Below are positions 26,222-35,302 of a DNA stretch of 64,000 nucleotides, one piece after another; position 1 is the first letter of the stretch, and each line of letters starts with the position of its first letter. The position numbers were made by a program, and so were the translations under genes. Location of the stretch: positions 97,417 through 161,416 of the forward strand of contig QFQX01000005.1 in assembly GCA_003248775.1 (NCBI GenBank). The letters run 5' to 3'. Source of the stretch: Shinella sp. (GTDB lineage: Bacteria > Pseudomonadota > Alphaproteobacteria > Rhizobiales > Rhizobiaceae). The notes under the pieces are model-generated. The model searched no databases. It was not told the DNA's origin and worked only from the letters and a program-made list of their open reading frames with translations.

Positions 26222-26424
26222 GCGCGCGCGTTCGAAAGCAGCCGATCGGCCTCACGGCGGTCCGTCCTCAAATTGTCCCTCTCCAGCCCGAGATCGTGCA
26301 ACAGGTCTTCGGGCAATTCGTCGATGGACATGCGTCCACCGGAGATCAGACGCCGGAGAAAACGCTGGATGCCGGCAAGGAACTGACTTTCCGGCGAAAA
26401 TGCGGATCGGATCGCGGACAGCAT
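26194..26424 (-). CDS. DUF1127 small protein (copy A)
   Basis: The 76-residue protein contains the DUF1127 core RMSIDELPEDLLHDLGLERDNL preceded by a basic helix (AGIQRFLRRLI). Family members are short, arginine-rich proteins, some of which affect phosphate, carbon or RNA control in Agrobacterium and relatives. The ATG at 26424 has GGAGG 6 bases upstream. It is divergent from LysR gene 1, and its 3' end overlaps xdhC by 28 bp. Confidence 0.78.
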   Translation of the reverse strand: MLSAIRSAFSPESQFLAGIQRFLRRLISGGRMSIDELPEDLLHDLGLERDNLRTDRREADRLLSNARAYRSARRSS

Positions 26425-26534
26425 GATCGCCTCCACATGCAATAGTTTCACTGAATGGATGAAGTAATAAATGCCGTTGATTTCCGGGAAATTCCAATTC
26501 AATTTCAGCGAAACGCCATAAAGAGGACTTATCG

Positions 26535-27452
26535 ATGAAGTTGTCCCGCCAGTTTCCTCTGAATGCGCTCAGGGTTTTCGAGACGGTGGCGCGCCTCGGC
26601 AACTTCACCCGTGCCGGCGAGGAACTGGGCATGACCCAGACCGCCGTCAGCTATCAGGTCAAGCTTCTCGAAGAGAACATCGGCGAACCGCTGTTCGTGC
26701 GTCAGCCGAGGCAGGTGGTGTTGACGGACACCGGCGCCCGCATGCTGCCGAAGGTCAGCGAGGGCTTCACGCTGCTCGCTGATGCAATCGGCGAGGCCCG
26801 GAGAAGCGGCGACGAAATCCTGGAAATCCACTCGACGCCGACCTTCGCCTCGCACTGGCTAGCCCGAAATCTCGGCACCTTCCAGCTCGAATATCCGCAT
26901 ATAGCCGTCCGCCTGCAGCGGGGCACACAGCTGACCGATTTCAACCGTGAGCATGCCGATGTCGCGATCCGAATCGGCAACGGTCCCTGGCAGGGGCTGG
27001 TGTGCCACCCGCTCGTCCGGCTTTCCTACACGCCCATGCTCAGCCCGCGCCTCGCTGAAAGCATCGGCGGTGTAAGCCAACCGGCCGACCTCCTGAAACT
27101 GCCGCTGATCTCCGACGACGACAGGTGGAAGGTGTGGTTCGTCGCGGCCGGCGTCGATGCCTCGCAGAGCAACACGCAAAAGCTGGATGCCTTCGGCGCG
27201 CTCGACCTCGAGGCGGGAGCAGCACTCGCCGGTCACGGCGTGGCGATGCTCAGCCCCTTCTACGTGCAGGACGAACTGGCGTCTGGCCGCCTGATACAGC
27301 CCTTCGACCTCAGTTGGACGGACGAGAAAATCTACTGGCTCGTCTATCCGAATGGACGGCGCAACCTGCCCAAGATCCGGGCCTTTCAGGCGTGGCTCAT
27401 GGCCGCATTGCCCGTGTCGTCAGAGATAGCGCGGTGGCCAGCCGACGCGTGA
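26535..27452 (+). CDS. LysR-family regulator 1 (GcvA-like)
   Basis: The 305-residue LysR protein has the GcvA-group N-terminal helix-turn-helix: NALRVFETVARLGNFTRAG with GMTQTAVSYQVKLLEENIG. An effector domain of the periplasmic-binding type follows (LDLEAGAALAGHGVAML). Targets are unknown. Lying directly after xdhC and before puuD-guaD, it may govern purine catabolism; this is inference. The leader AGAGGACTTATC before the ATG is repeated at the second LysR gene. Confidence 0.87.
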   Translation: MKLSRQFPLNALRVFETVARLGNFTRAGEELGMTQTAVSYQVKLLEENIGEPLFVRQPRQVVLTDTGARMLPKVSEGFTLLADAIGEARRSGDEILEIHSTPTFASHWLARNLGTFQLEYPHIAVRLQRGTQLTDFNREHADVAIRIGNGPWQGLVCHPLVRLSYTPMLSPRLAESIGGVSQPADLLKLPLISDDDRWKVWFVAAGVDASQSNTQKLDAFGALDLEAGAALAGHGVAMLSPFYVQDELASGRLIQPFDLSWTDEKIYWLVYPNGRRNLPKIRAFQAWLMAALPVSSEIARWPADA

Positions 27453-27650
27453 CCAGATATCGCGGCGGTGATCCCCGCGTTCGGGGCCGGGTATCCGCCG
27501 ACCGTCCAGAAGACCAAGGTCGCGCATCTGGTGTTGCGACAAGGCCTCTCGCCTGCGCCGCGACCGGACAAAGACCCTCGCCAGCAAATCGCTCAACCTG
27601 TTTTTCCAGCGATAAAGGCGCAGGAAGCCATCCGGCATAACATATGTCAT
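27420..27650 (-). CDS. DUF1127 small protein (copy B)
   Basis: The 76-residue protein has RLSDLLARVFVRSRRRREAL followed by the DUF1127 signature LSQHQMRDLGLLDGR, then a longer basic tail ending in WPPRYL. The ATG at 27650 has a GAGAGG ribosome site. It has exactly the same length as copy A and the same position: divergent from a LysR gene and overlapping the 3' end of the upstream plus-strand gene, here by 33 bp. Confidence 0.72.
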   Translation of the reverse strand: MTYVMPDGFLRLYRWKNRLSDLLARVFVRSRRRREALSQHQMRDLGLLDGRRIPGPERGDHRRDIWSRVGWPPRYL

Positions 27651-27766
27651 GGCAGACCTCTCGTTGATCATGAAGAACTGGAATTGATCTATGGGGGATA
27701 GAATGCGCGCGTTTATCGCGGTATTCCAACGAAAGATCCGTCTGCATGGATCAAGAGGACTTATCC

Positions 27767-28666
27767 ATGAAACTGTCCCGCAATTTCCCGCTGAACGGCA
27801 TGCGGGTCTTCGAGGCCGCAGCCCGACACCTGAGCTTCACCAAGGCAGGCGAGGAACTGGGAATGACGCAGACCGCCGTCAGCTACCAGATCAAGCTGCT
27901 GGAGGAGATGCTCGGAGAGCAGCTTTTCCTGCGCCGGCCGAGGCAGGTCACCCTGACGGAAGCCGGGGCGAGCCTTGCGCCAAAGGTTGCGGAAGCCTTC
28001 GGCCTTTTGCAGGAGGCCGTCGCCAATATGCGCGAGACGGCACAGGTCACGCTTACCATCCACTGCACAGCGACCTTCGCCCAGCAATGGCTGGTGCGGC
28101 GGATCGGCGATTTCCAGATCAGGCATCCGAACATCGCGGTGCGCCTCGAGGCCTCATCCGCGCTGATCGACTTCAACAGCACGGAAGCCGACATCGCCAT
28201 CCGCACCGGCGACGGGAAATGGCCCGGTCTCTACAGCCAGTTCCTGCTGTACGGCGGTTTCACGCCCATGCTCAGTCCGGCCCTTGCGCAAAGCGTCGGA
28301 GGTCTGCACCGGCCGGAAGACCTCCTGAAGCTGCGCATCATCGATCCGAGCGATCCGTGGTGGCGCATCTGGTTCACCGCTGCCGGCGTCGCAGACCCCG
28401 ATCTGGACAGCCGCCCACGCAGCCGGCTCGGGGCTCAGACATTCGAGGCGAATGCCGCCATGGCCGGTCAGGGCGTCGGCATCCTGACCCCGAAATTCTA
28501 TCGTGACGAGATCGCCATGGGTCGCCTTTTCCAGCCCTTCGACATCATGGCGCGCGACGGCCACGACCACTGGCTCGCCTATCCGGAAACCAAGCGCAAG
28601 CTGCCGAAGATAAAGGCGTTTCATGCCTGGATCATGGAAACGCTGGCAACGGACGGCCTTACCTGA
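27767..28666 (+). CDS. LysR-family regulator 2 (GcvA-like paralogue)
   Basis: The 299-residue protein is a clear paralogue of the LysR gene at 26535, with the same start MKLSR-FPLN, the helix-turn-helix GMTQTAVSYQIKLLEEMLG, and the same closing pattern ending KLPKIKAFHAWIME. The effector domain differs most around residues 180-220, so a different ligand is likely. A slightly longer start at 27746 is possible, but the ATG at 27767 has the AGAGGAC ribosome site shared with its paralogue. Its target is unknown. Confidence 0.87.
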   Translation: MKLSRNFPLNGMRVFEAAARHLSFTKAGEELGMTQTAVSYQIKLLEEMLGEQLFLRRPRQVTLTEAGASLAPKVAEAFGLLQEAVANMRETAQVTLTIHCTATFAQQWLVRRIGDFQIRHPNIAVRLEASSALIDFNSTEADIAIRTGDGKWPGLYSQFLLYGGFTPMLSPALAQSVGGLHRPEDLLKLRIIDPSDPWWRIWFTAAGVADPDLDSRPRSRLGAQTFEANAAMAGQGVGILTPKFYRDEIAMGRLFQPFDIMARDGHDHWLAYPETKRKLPKIKAFHAWIMETLATDGLT

Positions 28667-28687
28667 GCTTCACCGATCAGCCTCGGT

Positions 28688-29023
28688 TCAGAAGGACATG
28701 TCAGGAGCGTAGAAACATCGGGGTGTGTTTTCGTCCGGGAAGAGACAGAGGTGATATTCGCTATCCTGGGAGCGGCGCGTGGTGCTCTGCGGCACCTTGA
28801 ATACATGACGCCGGGTAACGAGTCGATGATCGCCCGGCACGAGTGTCAGCTGATATCCACCCGGGACGATGCGGACGGTTGACGAGGGAATCTGCTGACA
28901 ATCGCCGCTATGGCCGTCCCCGTTGCAGCAATAAAGATCATAGCTCCAGCCGGAGGGAGCATCATGAGCTTCGACAGGGAATGCGAACAGTATGCTGCCG
29001 ACCGTAAATATTGCCATGCGCAT
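28688..29023 (-). CDS. Small exported cysteine-containing protein, unknown
   Basis: The 111-residue protein starts with a signal peptide (MRMAIFTVGSILFAFPVEAHD) followed by a compact domain with five cysteines, including YDLYCCNGDGHSGDC and YHLCLFPDENTPRCF, suggesting disulfides in the periplasm. The ATG at 29023 has GGAGAAG 7 bases upstream and is preferred to the one at 29038. No family function is recognised. It is convergent with LysR 2 and divergent from puuD. Confidence 0.65.
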   Translation of the reverse strand: MRMAIFTVGSILFAFPVEAHDAPSGWSYDLYCCNGDGHSGDCQQIPSSTVRIVPGGYQLTLVPGDHRLVTRRHVFKVPQSTTRRSQDSEYHLCLFPDENTPRCFYAPDMSF

Positions 29024-29251
29024 GGGCGGCTTCTCCATTGAATGAAGGCCCGCCGGTACGCACGACCACCTCCCGGCGGATTTGCATCACCAATGTAACA
29101 GTTAACGAACATTAGAATAAGAACATAAATTGGGGGATGGGTTTTCGCGGTGCACAAATCACCGGGGAAAGCGTCGATTTCGCCCCCTGCCCCCTTTCAA
29201 TCCCAAGGCTTTTTCGACAAGGTTTCAGGTCGGGGAAGAAAGGGATTTCCG

Positions 29252-30487
29252 ATGTATGAATTTGCCATAGCCTGGGAATGGCTGGCCTTTGCCGTTCGCT
29301 GGCTTCATGTCGTGACCGCCATCGCCTGGATCGGCTCGTCCTTCTATTTCATCGCGCTCGATCTTGGCCTCGTGAAGCGAGACCACCTGCCCGCAGGAGT
29401 CTATGGCGAGGAATGGCAGGTTCACGGGGGCGGTTTCTACCACATCCAGAAATATCTGGTCGCGCCGTCCTCCATGCCGGAACATCTGACCTGGTTCAAA
29501 TGGGAAGCCTATACCACCTGGCTTTCGGGCTTCGCCCTGCTCTGTGTGGTCTATTACGGCGGCGCCGACCTCTTCCTGATCGATCGCCATGTCCTCGATG
29601 TCGATCAGTGGCAGGCGATCGGCCTTTCGCTCGCGTCCCTCGGCGTCGGCTGGGTGCTATACGACCTCCTGTGCAAGTCGCCACTCGGCAAGAACACCTG
29701 GGGGCTGATGGCATTTCTCTATGTCGTGCTGGTCGCCATGGCCTGGGGCTACACCCAGATTTTCACCGGCCGCGCCGCCTTCCTGCATCTCGGCGCCTTC
29801 ACGGCAACCATCATGTCGGCCAACGTGTTTTTCATCATCATTCCCAACCAGAAGATCGTCGTCGCCGATCTCATCGCCGGCCGCACGCCGGATCCGAAGC
29901 TCGGGGCACAGGCCAAGCAGCGCTCGCTGCACAACAACTACCTGACGCTTCCCGTCATATTCTTCATGCTGTCGAACCACTATCCCCTGGCCTTCGGCAC
30001 TGCCTACAACTGGATCATCGCCGCGCTGGTCTTCCTGATGGGCGTCACCATCCGCCACTGGTTCAACACCACCCACGCCCGCAAGGGCCGCCCGATCTGG
30101 ACATGGATGGTCACGACCGTCCTGTTCATCGTCATCATCTGGCTTTCGACCGTGCAGAAGCCCGTTTCGGACGATGAGGTATCGGTGGCTCCCGTCTACC
30201 AGCGCTTCGCCGCCAACGCCCATTTCCCGGCCGTGAAGGACGTCATCGCCAGTCGCTGTTCGATGTGCCATGCCGCGGAGCCCGTCTGGGACGGCGTGGC
30301 GCGTGCGCCAAAATCCGTGAAACTCGAAAGCGACGCCGAGATCGCTGCCCACGCCCGCGAGATCTATCTGCAGGCCGGCCGCGCCCATGCCATGCCGCCC
30401 GGCAACATCACCGAGGTCAGCGCCGAAGAGCGCGCGCTTCTCGTCGCCTGGTATGAAAGCGCCGTCTCCGGGGAAAGCAGCCAATGA
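29252..30487 (+). CDS. puuD: Urate hydroxylase PuuD (membrane, cytochrome c domain)
   Basis: The 411-residue protein has about eight membrane segments, beginning AVRWLHVVTAIAWIGSSFYF and including the HGGGFYHIQKY motif. A C-terminal cytochrome c domain has haem site CSMCH near residue 338. PuuD oxidises urate to 5-hydroxyisourate and passes electrons to the respiratory chain, replacing soluble uricase. It overlaps guaD by 4 bases (ATGA), so the two are translationally coupled. The ATG at 29252 was selected for its AAGGG ribosome site. Confidence 0.92.
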   Translation: MYEFAIAWEWLAFAVRWLHVVTAIAWIGSSFYFIALDLGLVKRDHLPAGVYGEEWQVHGGGFYHIQKYLVAPSSMPEHLTWFKWEAYTTWLSGFALLCVVYYGGADLFLIDRHVLDVDQWQAIGLSLASLGVGWVLYDLLCKSPLGKNTWGLMAFLYVVLVAMAWGYTQIFTGRAAFLHLGAFTATIMSANVFFIIIPNQKIVVADLIAGRTPDPKLGAQAKQRSLHNNYLTLPVIFFMLSNHYPLAFGTAYNWIIAALVFLMGVTIRHWFNTTHARKGRPIWTWMVTTVLFIVIIWLSTVQKPVSDDEVSVAPVYQRFAANAHFPAVKDVIASRCSMCHAAEPVWDGVARAPKSVKLESDAEIAAHAREIYLQAGRAHAMPPGNITEVSAEERALLVAWYESAVSGESSQ

Positions 30488-31794
30488 CAGCCACCCTCTA
30501 TCGCGGCCGCCTTCTCTCCTTCCTCCGCACGCCCGAAAGCGTGGCCGACGAGGGAAGCTACCGCTACGAGAGCGACGGCGCGCTGCTGGTCGAGAACGGC
30601 CGGATCGCCGCCATCGGCGACTACGCCTCGGTGAAAGCCGGGGCAGAACCCGATGCCATTGAGGTCGATCATCGGCCGCATCTCATATTGCCCGGCCTGA
30701 TCGATACCCATGTGCATTTTCCGCAGATGCAGGTGATCGGCTCCTATGCCGCCAACCTGCTGGAATGGCTGAACACCTACACCTTCCCCGAGGAATGCCG
30801 CTTCGTCGAGACCGCCCACGCCGAACGCATCGCCCGGCACTTCTTCGACGAGTTCTTCCGCAACGGCACGACGACCGCCGTTGCCTATTGCTCCGTGCAC
30901 AAGGCCTCCGCCGACGCGTTCTTCGCCGAAAACCTTCGCCGCGGCAGCCTGATGGTCGCCGGCAAGGTGATGATGGACCGCAACGCCCCTCAGGGCCTGC
31001 TGGACACACCTCAGATGGCCTATGACGAGACGCGGCAGGTGATCGCCGACTGGCACGGCAAGGGCCGCAACCACGTCGCCATCACGCCGCGCTTCGCCAT
31101 CACCTCCACCCAGGAGCAAATGGCCGCCACGCAGGCGCTGGCCGAGGAATTTCCCGACCTGCACATCCAGACGCATCTTTCGGAAAACCGCGACGAGATC
31201 GACTTCACCTGCTCGCTCTATCCGGAAGCCACCGATTATACGGATATCTATGCCCGCTACGGCCTGCTTGGCCCCAAGACCCTGCTCGGTCATGCCATCC
31301 ACCTCTCCGACCGGGAGGCCGACGCGATATCGGAAGCCGGTTCGATCGCCGTCCACTGCCCGACGTCCAACCTCTTCCTCGGTTCCGGCCTCTTCCCGAT
31401 GAAGCGCTACCAGCGCCGCGACAAGCCGGTGCGCATCTCGGTGGCGACCGACATCGGCGGCGGCTCCAGCTATTCGATGCTCAAGACCATGGACGAAGCC
31501 TACAAGATCCAGCAGTTGCAGGAAGAGCGCCTCAATCCGCTGGAGAGCTTCCACCTGATGACACTCGGCAATGCCGAGGCGCTGTCGCTCTCGGACCGTA
31601 TCGGCACGCTGGAAGCCGGCACCGATGCCGATTTCATCGTACTCGATTCCGCTGCCACGCCAGCCATGGCGTTGCGCATGGAAACGGTCAAAACTCTTGC
31701 GGAAGAACTCTTTCTGCTGCAGACCATGGGCGATGACCGCTCGGTTGTCGAAACCTATGTGGCCGGACAGGCCAGCAAACCCGCAGGAAAATGA
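30484..31794 (+). CDS. guaD: Guanine deaminase
   Basis: The 436-residue amidohydrolase converts guanine to xanthine and ammonia. Zinc ligands are visible in LIDTHVHFPQMQ, the histidines of IQTHLSENRDE and LGHAIHL, and the Asp of VATDIGGGSSYSM. CPTSNLFLGSGLF is also typical of GuaD. It overlaps the end of puuD, placing guanine entry and urate oxidation under one promoter. The product xanthine feeds XdhAB encoded 8 kb upstream. Confidence 0.94.
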   Translation: MTATLYRGRLLSFLRTPESVADEGSYRYESDGALLVENGRIAAIGDYASVKAGAEPDAIEVDHRPHLILPGLIDTHVHFPQMQVIGSYAANLLEWLNTYTFPEECRFVETAHAERIARHFFDEFFRNGTTTAVAYCSVHKASADAFFAENLRRGSLMVAGKVMMDRNAPQGLLDTPQMAYDETRQVIADWHGKGRNHVAITPRFAITSTQEQMAATQALAEEFPDLHIQTHLSENRDEIDFTCSLYPEATDYTDIYARYGLLGPKTLLGHAIHLSDREADAISEAGSIAVHCPTSNLFLGSGLFPMKRYQRRDKPVRISVATDIGGGSSYSMLKTMDEAYKIQQLQEERLNPLESFHLMTLGNAEALSLSDRIGTLEAGTDADFIVLDSAATPAMALRMETVKTLAEELFLLQTMGDDRSVVETYVAGQASKPAGK

Positions 31795-31941
31795 GTCCCT
31801 ATGAAAAACGGTCATTCGGAAGCAAGAAATCCGGAAATGCCGGTCTGGCGACCGTTTCGAGCGATAGGAACGCTCCGCGTCCAAGCCGGAGAGCAAGACT
31901 GATGGCCCTCTGTCGCTAATTTACAGCCAAAGGTAATAAAA

Positions 31942-33087
31942 GTGTCCACCATTCTCGAAATCGCCGATCTCAAGGCGCTGGCGAAGCGCCGCGTGCCAAA
32001 ACTTTTCTTCGATTATGCCGACAGCGGTTCCTATACCGAATCCACCTACCGAGCGAACGAGTCGGATTTTTCCAAAATCAAGCTACGCCAGCGCGTGCTG
32101 GTCGACATGAGCGGCCGCTCGCTCGAAACCACGATGATCGGCGAAAAGGTCTCGATGCCGGTGGCGCTTGCCCCGACCGGCCTCACCGGCATGCAGCATG
32201 CCGATGGCGAAATGCTGGCGGCCCAGGCGGCAGAGGAATTCGGCGTTCCTTTCACGCTTTCCACCATGAGCATCTGCTCGATCGAGGACGTGGCGTCGGC
32301 GACGAAGAAGCCTTTCTGGTTCCAGCTCTACGTCATGCGCGACCGCGATTTCGTGATGAACCTGATCGACCGCGCCAAGGCCGCAAAATGCTCGGCGCTG
32401 GTGCTGACCGCCGACCTCCAGATCCTCGGCCAGCGCCACAAGGACTTGCGCAACGGCCTGTCGGCTCCGCCGAAACTCACGCCGAAGCATCTCTACCAGA
32501 TGGCGACCCGCCCGCGCTGGTGCTGGAACATGCTGCAGACCAGCCGCCGCACCTTCCGCAATATTCACGGCCATGCCAAGGGCGTGACCGACCTCGCCTC
32601 CCTCAACGCCTGGACGTCGGAACAGTTCGACCCGCAGCTTTCGTGGAAGGACGTCGAGTGGATACGTGAACGCTGGGGCGGCAAGCTCATCATCAAGGGC
32701 ATTCTCGACGCCGAGGACGCAACGCTCGCCGCCCAGACCGGTGCGGATGCGATCGTCGTTTCCAACCACGGCGGCCGCCAGCTCGACGGGGCGCATTCCT
32801 CGATCTCCATGCTGCCGAGGATCGTCGATGCCGTCGGCGACAAGATCGAAATCCATCTCGACAGCGGCATCCGCTCCGGTCAGGACGTGCTGAAGGCCGT
32901 GGCGCTCGGCGCCAAGGGCACCTTTATCGGCCGCCCCTTCCTTTACGGTCTCGGCGCCATGGGCAAGCCGGGCGTCACCAAGGCACTGGAAATCATCCGC
33001 AAGGAGATGGACACGACCATGGCGCTCTGCGGCAAGCGACGGATCGAGGACATCGATCGCCGGATCCTCGCCGAAAACCCGTACTGA
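31942..33087 (+). CDS. lldD: L-lactate dehydrogenase / alpha-hydroxy-acid oxidase, FMN-dependent
   Basis: The 381-residue FMN enzyme shows LKALAKRRVPKLFFDYADSG at the start, the FMN-phosphate region HLDSGIRSGQDVLKAVALGA, and the catalytic His in IVVSNHGGRQLDGA. It oxidises L-lactate (or a related 2-hydroxy acid) to pyruvate and feeds electrons to quinone. The start is GTG at 31942 with AAAGG 8 bases upstream. It follows guaD by 147 bp and may be separately transcribed. The exact substrate is not settled by sequence. Confidence 0.88.
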   Translation: MSTILEIADLKALAKRRVPKLFFDYADSGSYTESTYRANESDFSKIKLRQRVLVDMSGRSLETTMIGEKVSMPVALAPTGLTGMQHADGEMLAAQAAEEFGVPFTLSTMSICSIEDVASATKKPFWFQLYVMRDRDFVMNLIDRAKAAKCSALVLTADLQILGQRHKDLRNGLSAPPKLTPKHLYQMATRPRWCWNMLQTSRRTFRNIHGHAKGVTDLASLNAWTSEQFDPQLSWKDVEWIRERWGGKLIIKGILDAEDATLAAQTGADAIVVSNHGGRQLDGAHSSISMLPRIVDAVGDKIEIHLDSGIRSGQDVLKAVALGAKGTFIGRPFLYGLGAMGKPGVTKALEIIRKEMDTTMALCGKRRIEDIDRRILAENPY

Positions 33088-33107
33088 CAACTGTCAGGCA
33101 ATCGGCA

Positions 33108-33896
33108 TCAGGCGGAGAGCCTGTCGGCCAACGCCTCCGCCAGATCCAGCATGCGCGTTTCGGGCGCATGCCCGATCAGCATCAGAGCATGGCTGCCATC
33201 CGCCCAGTGGACGACGGTCATGCCATTGCGCTGCTCTGTCCGCATCGCGGCGGGTTTTCCATCCGAGCGGATGATGCAGAAAGCAAGCGGGCCGCTATCA
33301 GGATCAAGGTAAAGGATCTGGGCCAACGGTCGGCCATCATAGGCCAGAACCTGAGCGCGCTTGTAAGTGAGATCTTCGAAATCGAGCTGTTCGGGCGTCA
33401 TCCGCATGTCGAGACGCCGGTTGACGGCCGAAAGCTCTGCCGCCTGCTCGGCGGCCGATGGCACCACGCCGGAAAGCGTCTGGGAATCGTAGAGCGACAT
33501 GTACTGTGCGACGAGGCCTCGCCACTCGTCCGCCCCCCCTCCATCCTTCTCGAACCAATCGAAACCGCCCCTGCCCACGAGGATACCCGCGAGAACCGAC
33601 GCAGCCACGGCGCCGAGAAGGCCGCGGCGGCTGATGCTGCCTGCCATGATCGGCCGTGGTTTCCCATTAGCGGCCGAAAGCATGGCCTGCAGCCGCCCGA
33701 CAGGCGCTTCCCCAAGCAGGGGCGCGAAGGAATGGCGGTAATCCAGATTGGCGCGCATCAGAAACTCCAGCCGTTCGGCAACGCCACCGTCCTGCTCCAG
33801 CAAGCGCTCGATGCGGTCACGTTCCTCGCCGTCCAGTTCTCCGTCGATGAAGGCCGTCAGGAGTTCATCCGATGGCATGATGTCTTCCTGCGTCAT
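33108..33896 (-). CDS. Membrane anti-sigma factor
   Basis: The 262-residue protein has an N-terminal anti-sigma region with LLTAFIDGELDGEERDRIE. A membrane segment at about residues 90-108 (RRGLLGAVAASVLAGILVG) follows, then a periplasmic domain of about 150 residues. No zinc-binding H-x3-C-x2-C motif is present. It overlaps the sigma-factor gene by 4 bases, the typical order sigma then anti-sigma. It probably holds the sigma factor at the membrane until an envelope signal is sensed. Confidence 0.85.
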   Translation of the reverse strand: MTQEDIMPSDELLTAFIDGELDGEERDRIERLLEQDGGVAERLEFLMRANLDYRHSFAPLLGEAPVGRLQAMLSAANGKPRPIMAGSISRRGLLGAVAASVLAGILVGRGGFDWFEKDGGGADEWRGLVAQYMSLYDSQTLSGVVPSAAEQAAELSAVNRRLDMRMTPEQLDFEDLTYKRAQVLAYDGRPLAQILYLDPDSGPLAFCIIRSDGKPAAMRTEQRNGMTVVHWADGSHALMLIGHAPETRMLDLAEALADRLSA

Positions 33897-34495
33897 CGCT
33901 CGCCCTCCCCCCTTGCTTCTGCGAGCTTTGCCCGCGCCGCGGCCAGCCGACTCATGATGGTTCCGACCGGCACACCGAGGATTGTCGCAACCTCCCGGTA
34001 GGACAGCCCCTCGACATAAGCGAGAAACACGGCAGTCCGCTGCGCCTCCGGCAGGGCATCGACAAGACGCATGACCTGATTGGCCATAACCTTTCGGTCG
34101 GCTTCAGCCCGGCCATCGAAGGAAAGAACGTCGGCGGCGTCGGCCAGCCCCGCGCCTTCGCGCACCCGCTGTGCCCGGACCTCGTTCAGCCAGATCGAAT
34201 GCAGGATGGCGAGAAGCCACTGGTCGATCCGCGAACCCGCGGCAAACTGCGCCGCCCGCTCCAGCGCCCGGACGCAGGTCTGCTGCACCAGATCGTCGGC
34301 CATGTCGCGCCGGCGCGACAGCACGAAGGCATATCGCCACAGCCGGCTCAGATTGGCCGACAGACCGTTTCGCACATCCGTCTCGCTTGCGATGCCAGCC
34401 TCCCTTCCCGTGAATGAAACGGGCACAACCACCCGATCCTGTAGCGATGACGGGGCGGCGTTGTTCAGCGGATAATCACAGGATAGGATCGACAT
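33893..34495 (-). CDS. ECF-type RNA polymerase sigma factor
   Basis: The protein of about 200 residues has a region 2 part (LSRLWRYAFVLSRRRDMADDLVQQTCVRAL) and a region 4 part (ALPEAQRTAVFLAYVEGLSYREVATILGVPVGTIMSRLAAAR). It directs transcription to a small regulon, including probably its own operon. The start is uncertain: ATG 34495 is used here, but the frame stays open upstream to 34633 without conserved sequence. It overlaps the anti-sigma gene. Confidence 0.87.
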   Translation of the reverse strand: MSILSCDYPLNNAAPSSLQDRVVVPVSFTGREAGIASETDVRNGLSANLSRLWRYAFVLSRRRDMADDLVQQTCVRALERAAQFAAGSRIDQWLLAILHSIWLNEVRAQRVREGAGLADAADVLSFDGRAEADRKVMANQVMRLVDALPEAQRTAVFLAYVEGLSYREVATILGVPVGTIMSRLAAARAKLAEARGEGER

Positions 34496-34566
34496 TGGCA
34501 AGATACCGATTTGACGACAGACCGGATTCCCAGATCTGGAACCGGTCCGTCGTCTGCTCTCCATGG

Positions 34567-35124
34567 TCAGATCTTCGGAGCCGCGCTGATGGCAGCATCG
34601 AGGTCTCGATATTCTTCGCAAGCAGTGCCGCAAAGCCCTGAGATCGCCTGCAATTGCGCCTTCGCCAGCTCGATCTCGCCCTTCAGGACATAGGCCTCGC
34701 CGAGATATTCACGCACCTGCACATATTGCGGATCGGCGGCCACGGACTTCAGGTAATAGCCGATGCCTTCGTCGAGACGGCCGAGCTTGCGGGTGGCATA
34801 GCCGCGGTAGTTCAACACTTCCGGCGAATTCTGGTCCTTCACCGTATCGAGAACATCGAGGGCGTCCTGGTATCGCTCGGCCTTCGCCAGTGCATAGGCA
34901 TAATCGGCAAGGTTTTCATCGGTGAGATTGGCGCCGCTCTGCTTGACGCATTTCTGCGACTTCCGGTCATAGACGCTGCCCTTCTTGCAAACGGGTGTCG
35001 TCTCCGATCCGGAATCAGAACCACCTCCATAACCACCGGCCGCGAATAAGGGACCGGCAAGGGCGACGGAAAAGAGGCAGGCGGCAGACAAGGCGGCAAG
35101 GCGAAGCTTTTGAACACGGGGCAT
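34567..35124 (-). CDS. Exported TPR protein
   Basis: The 185-residue protein has a signal peptide (RLAALSAACLFSVALAGPLFA), a short Gly/Ser-rich segment, a Cys pair region (CKKGSVYDRKSQKCV) and two to three tetratricopeptide repeats (YQDALDVLDTVKDQNSPEVLN and following). It is on the same strand as the sigma/anti-sigma genes, 70 bp upstream. It could belong to the same envelope-stress unit. Its partner is unknown. Confidence 0.75.
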   Translation of the reverse strand: MPRVQKLRLAALSAACLFSVALAGPLFAAGGYGGGSDSGSETTPVCKKGSVYDRKSQKCVKQSGANLTDENLADYAYALAKAERYQDALDVLDTVKDQNSPEVLNYRGYATRKLGRLDEGIGYYLKSVAADPQYVQVREYLGEAYVLKGEIELAKAQLQAISGLCGTACEEYRDLDAAISAAPKI

Positions 35125-35302
35125 GGCTTAATCCTCTGCAAATACGACAGCGCCGGAAGCCATCCACGATGAACGGCGGACGCTGCGAGTTGTTTTTCCG
35201 CATGAACCCGCGCCATACTTTTCCGGCAGAGGCAATCATGCAGCGTTGCAGGAGGTGAACACCCCGGAGGGTGCTTCTATTCGATGGGATCTGAAATTTT
35301 CT

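Noticed and set aside
31801..31902. 33-codon frame between guaD and lldD
   Set aside because: No clear ribosome site and no recognisable sequence; too weak to call a gene.
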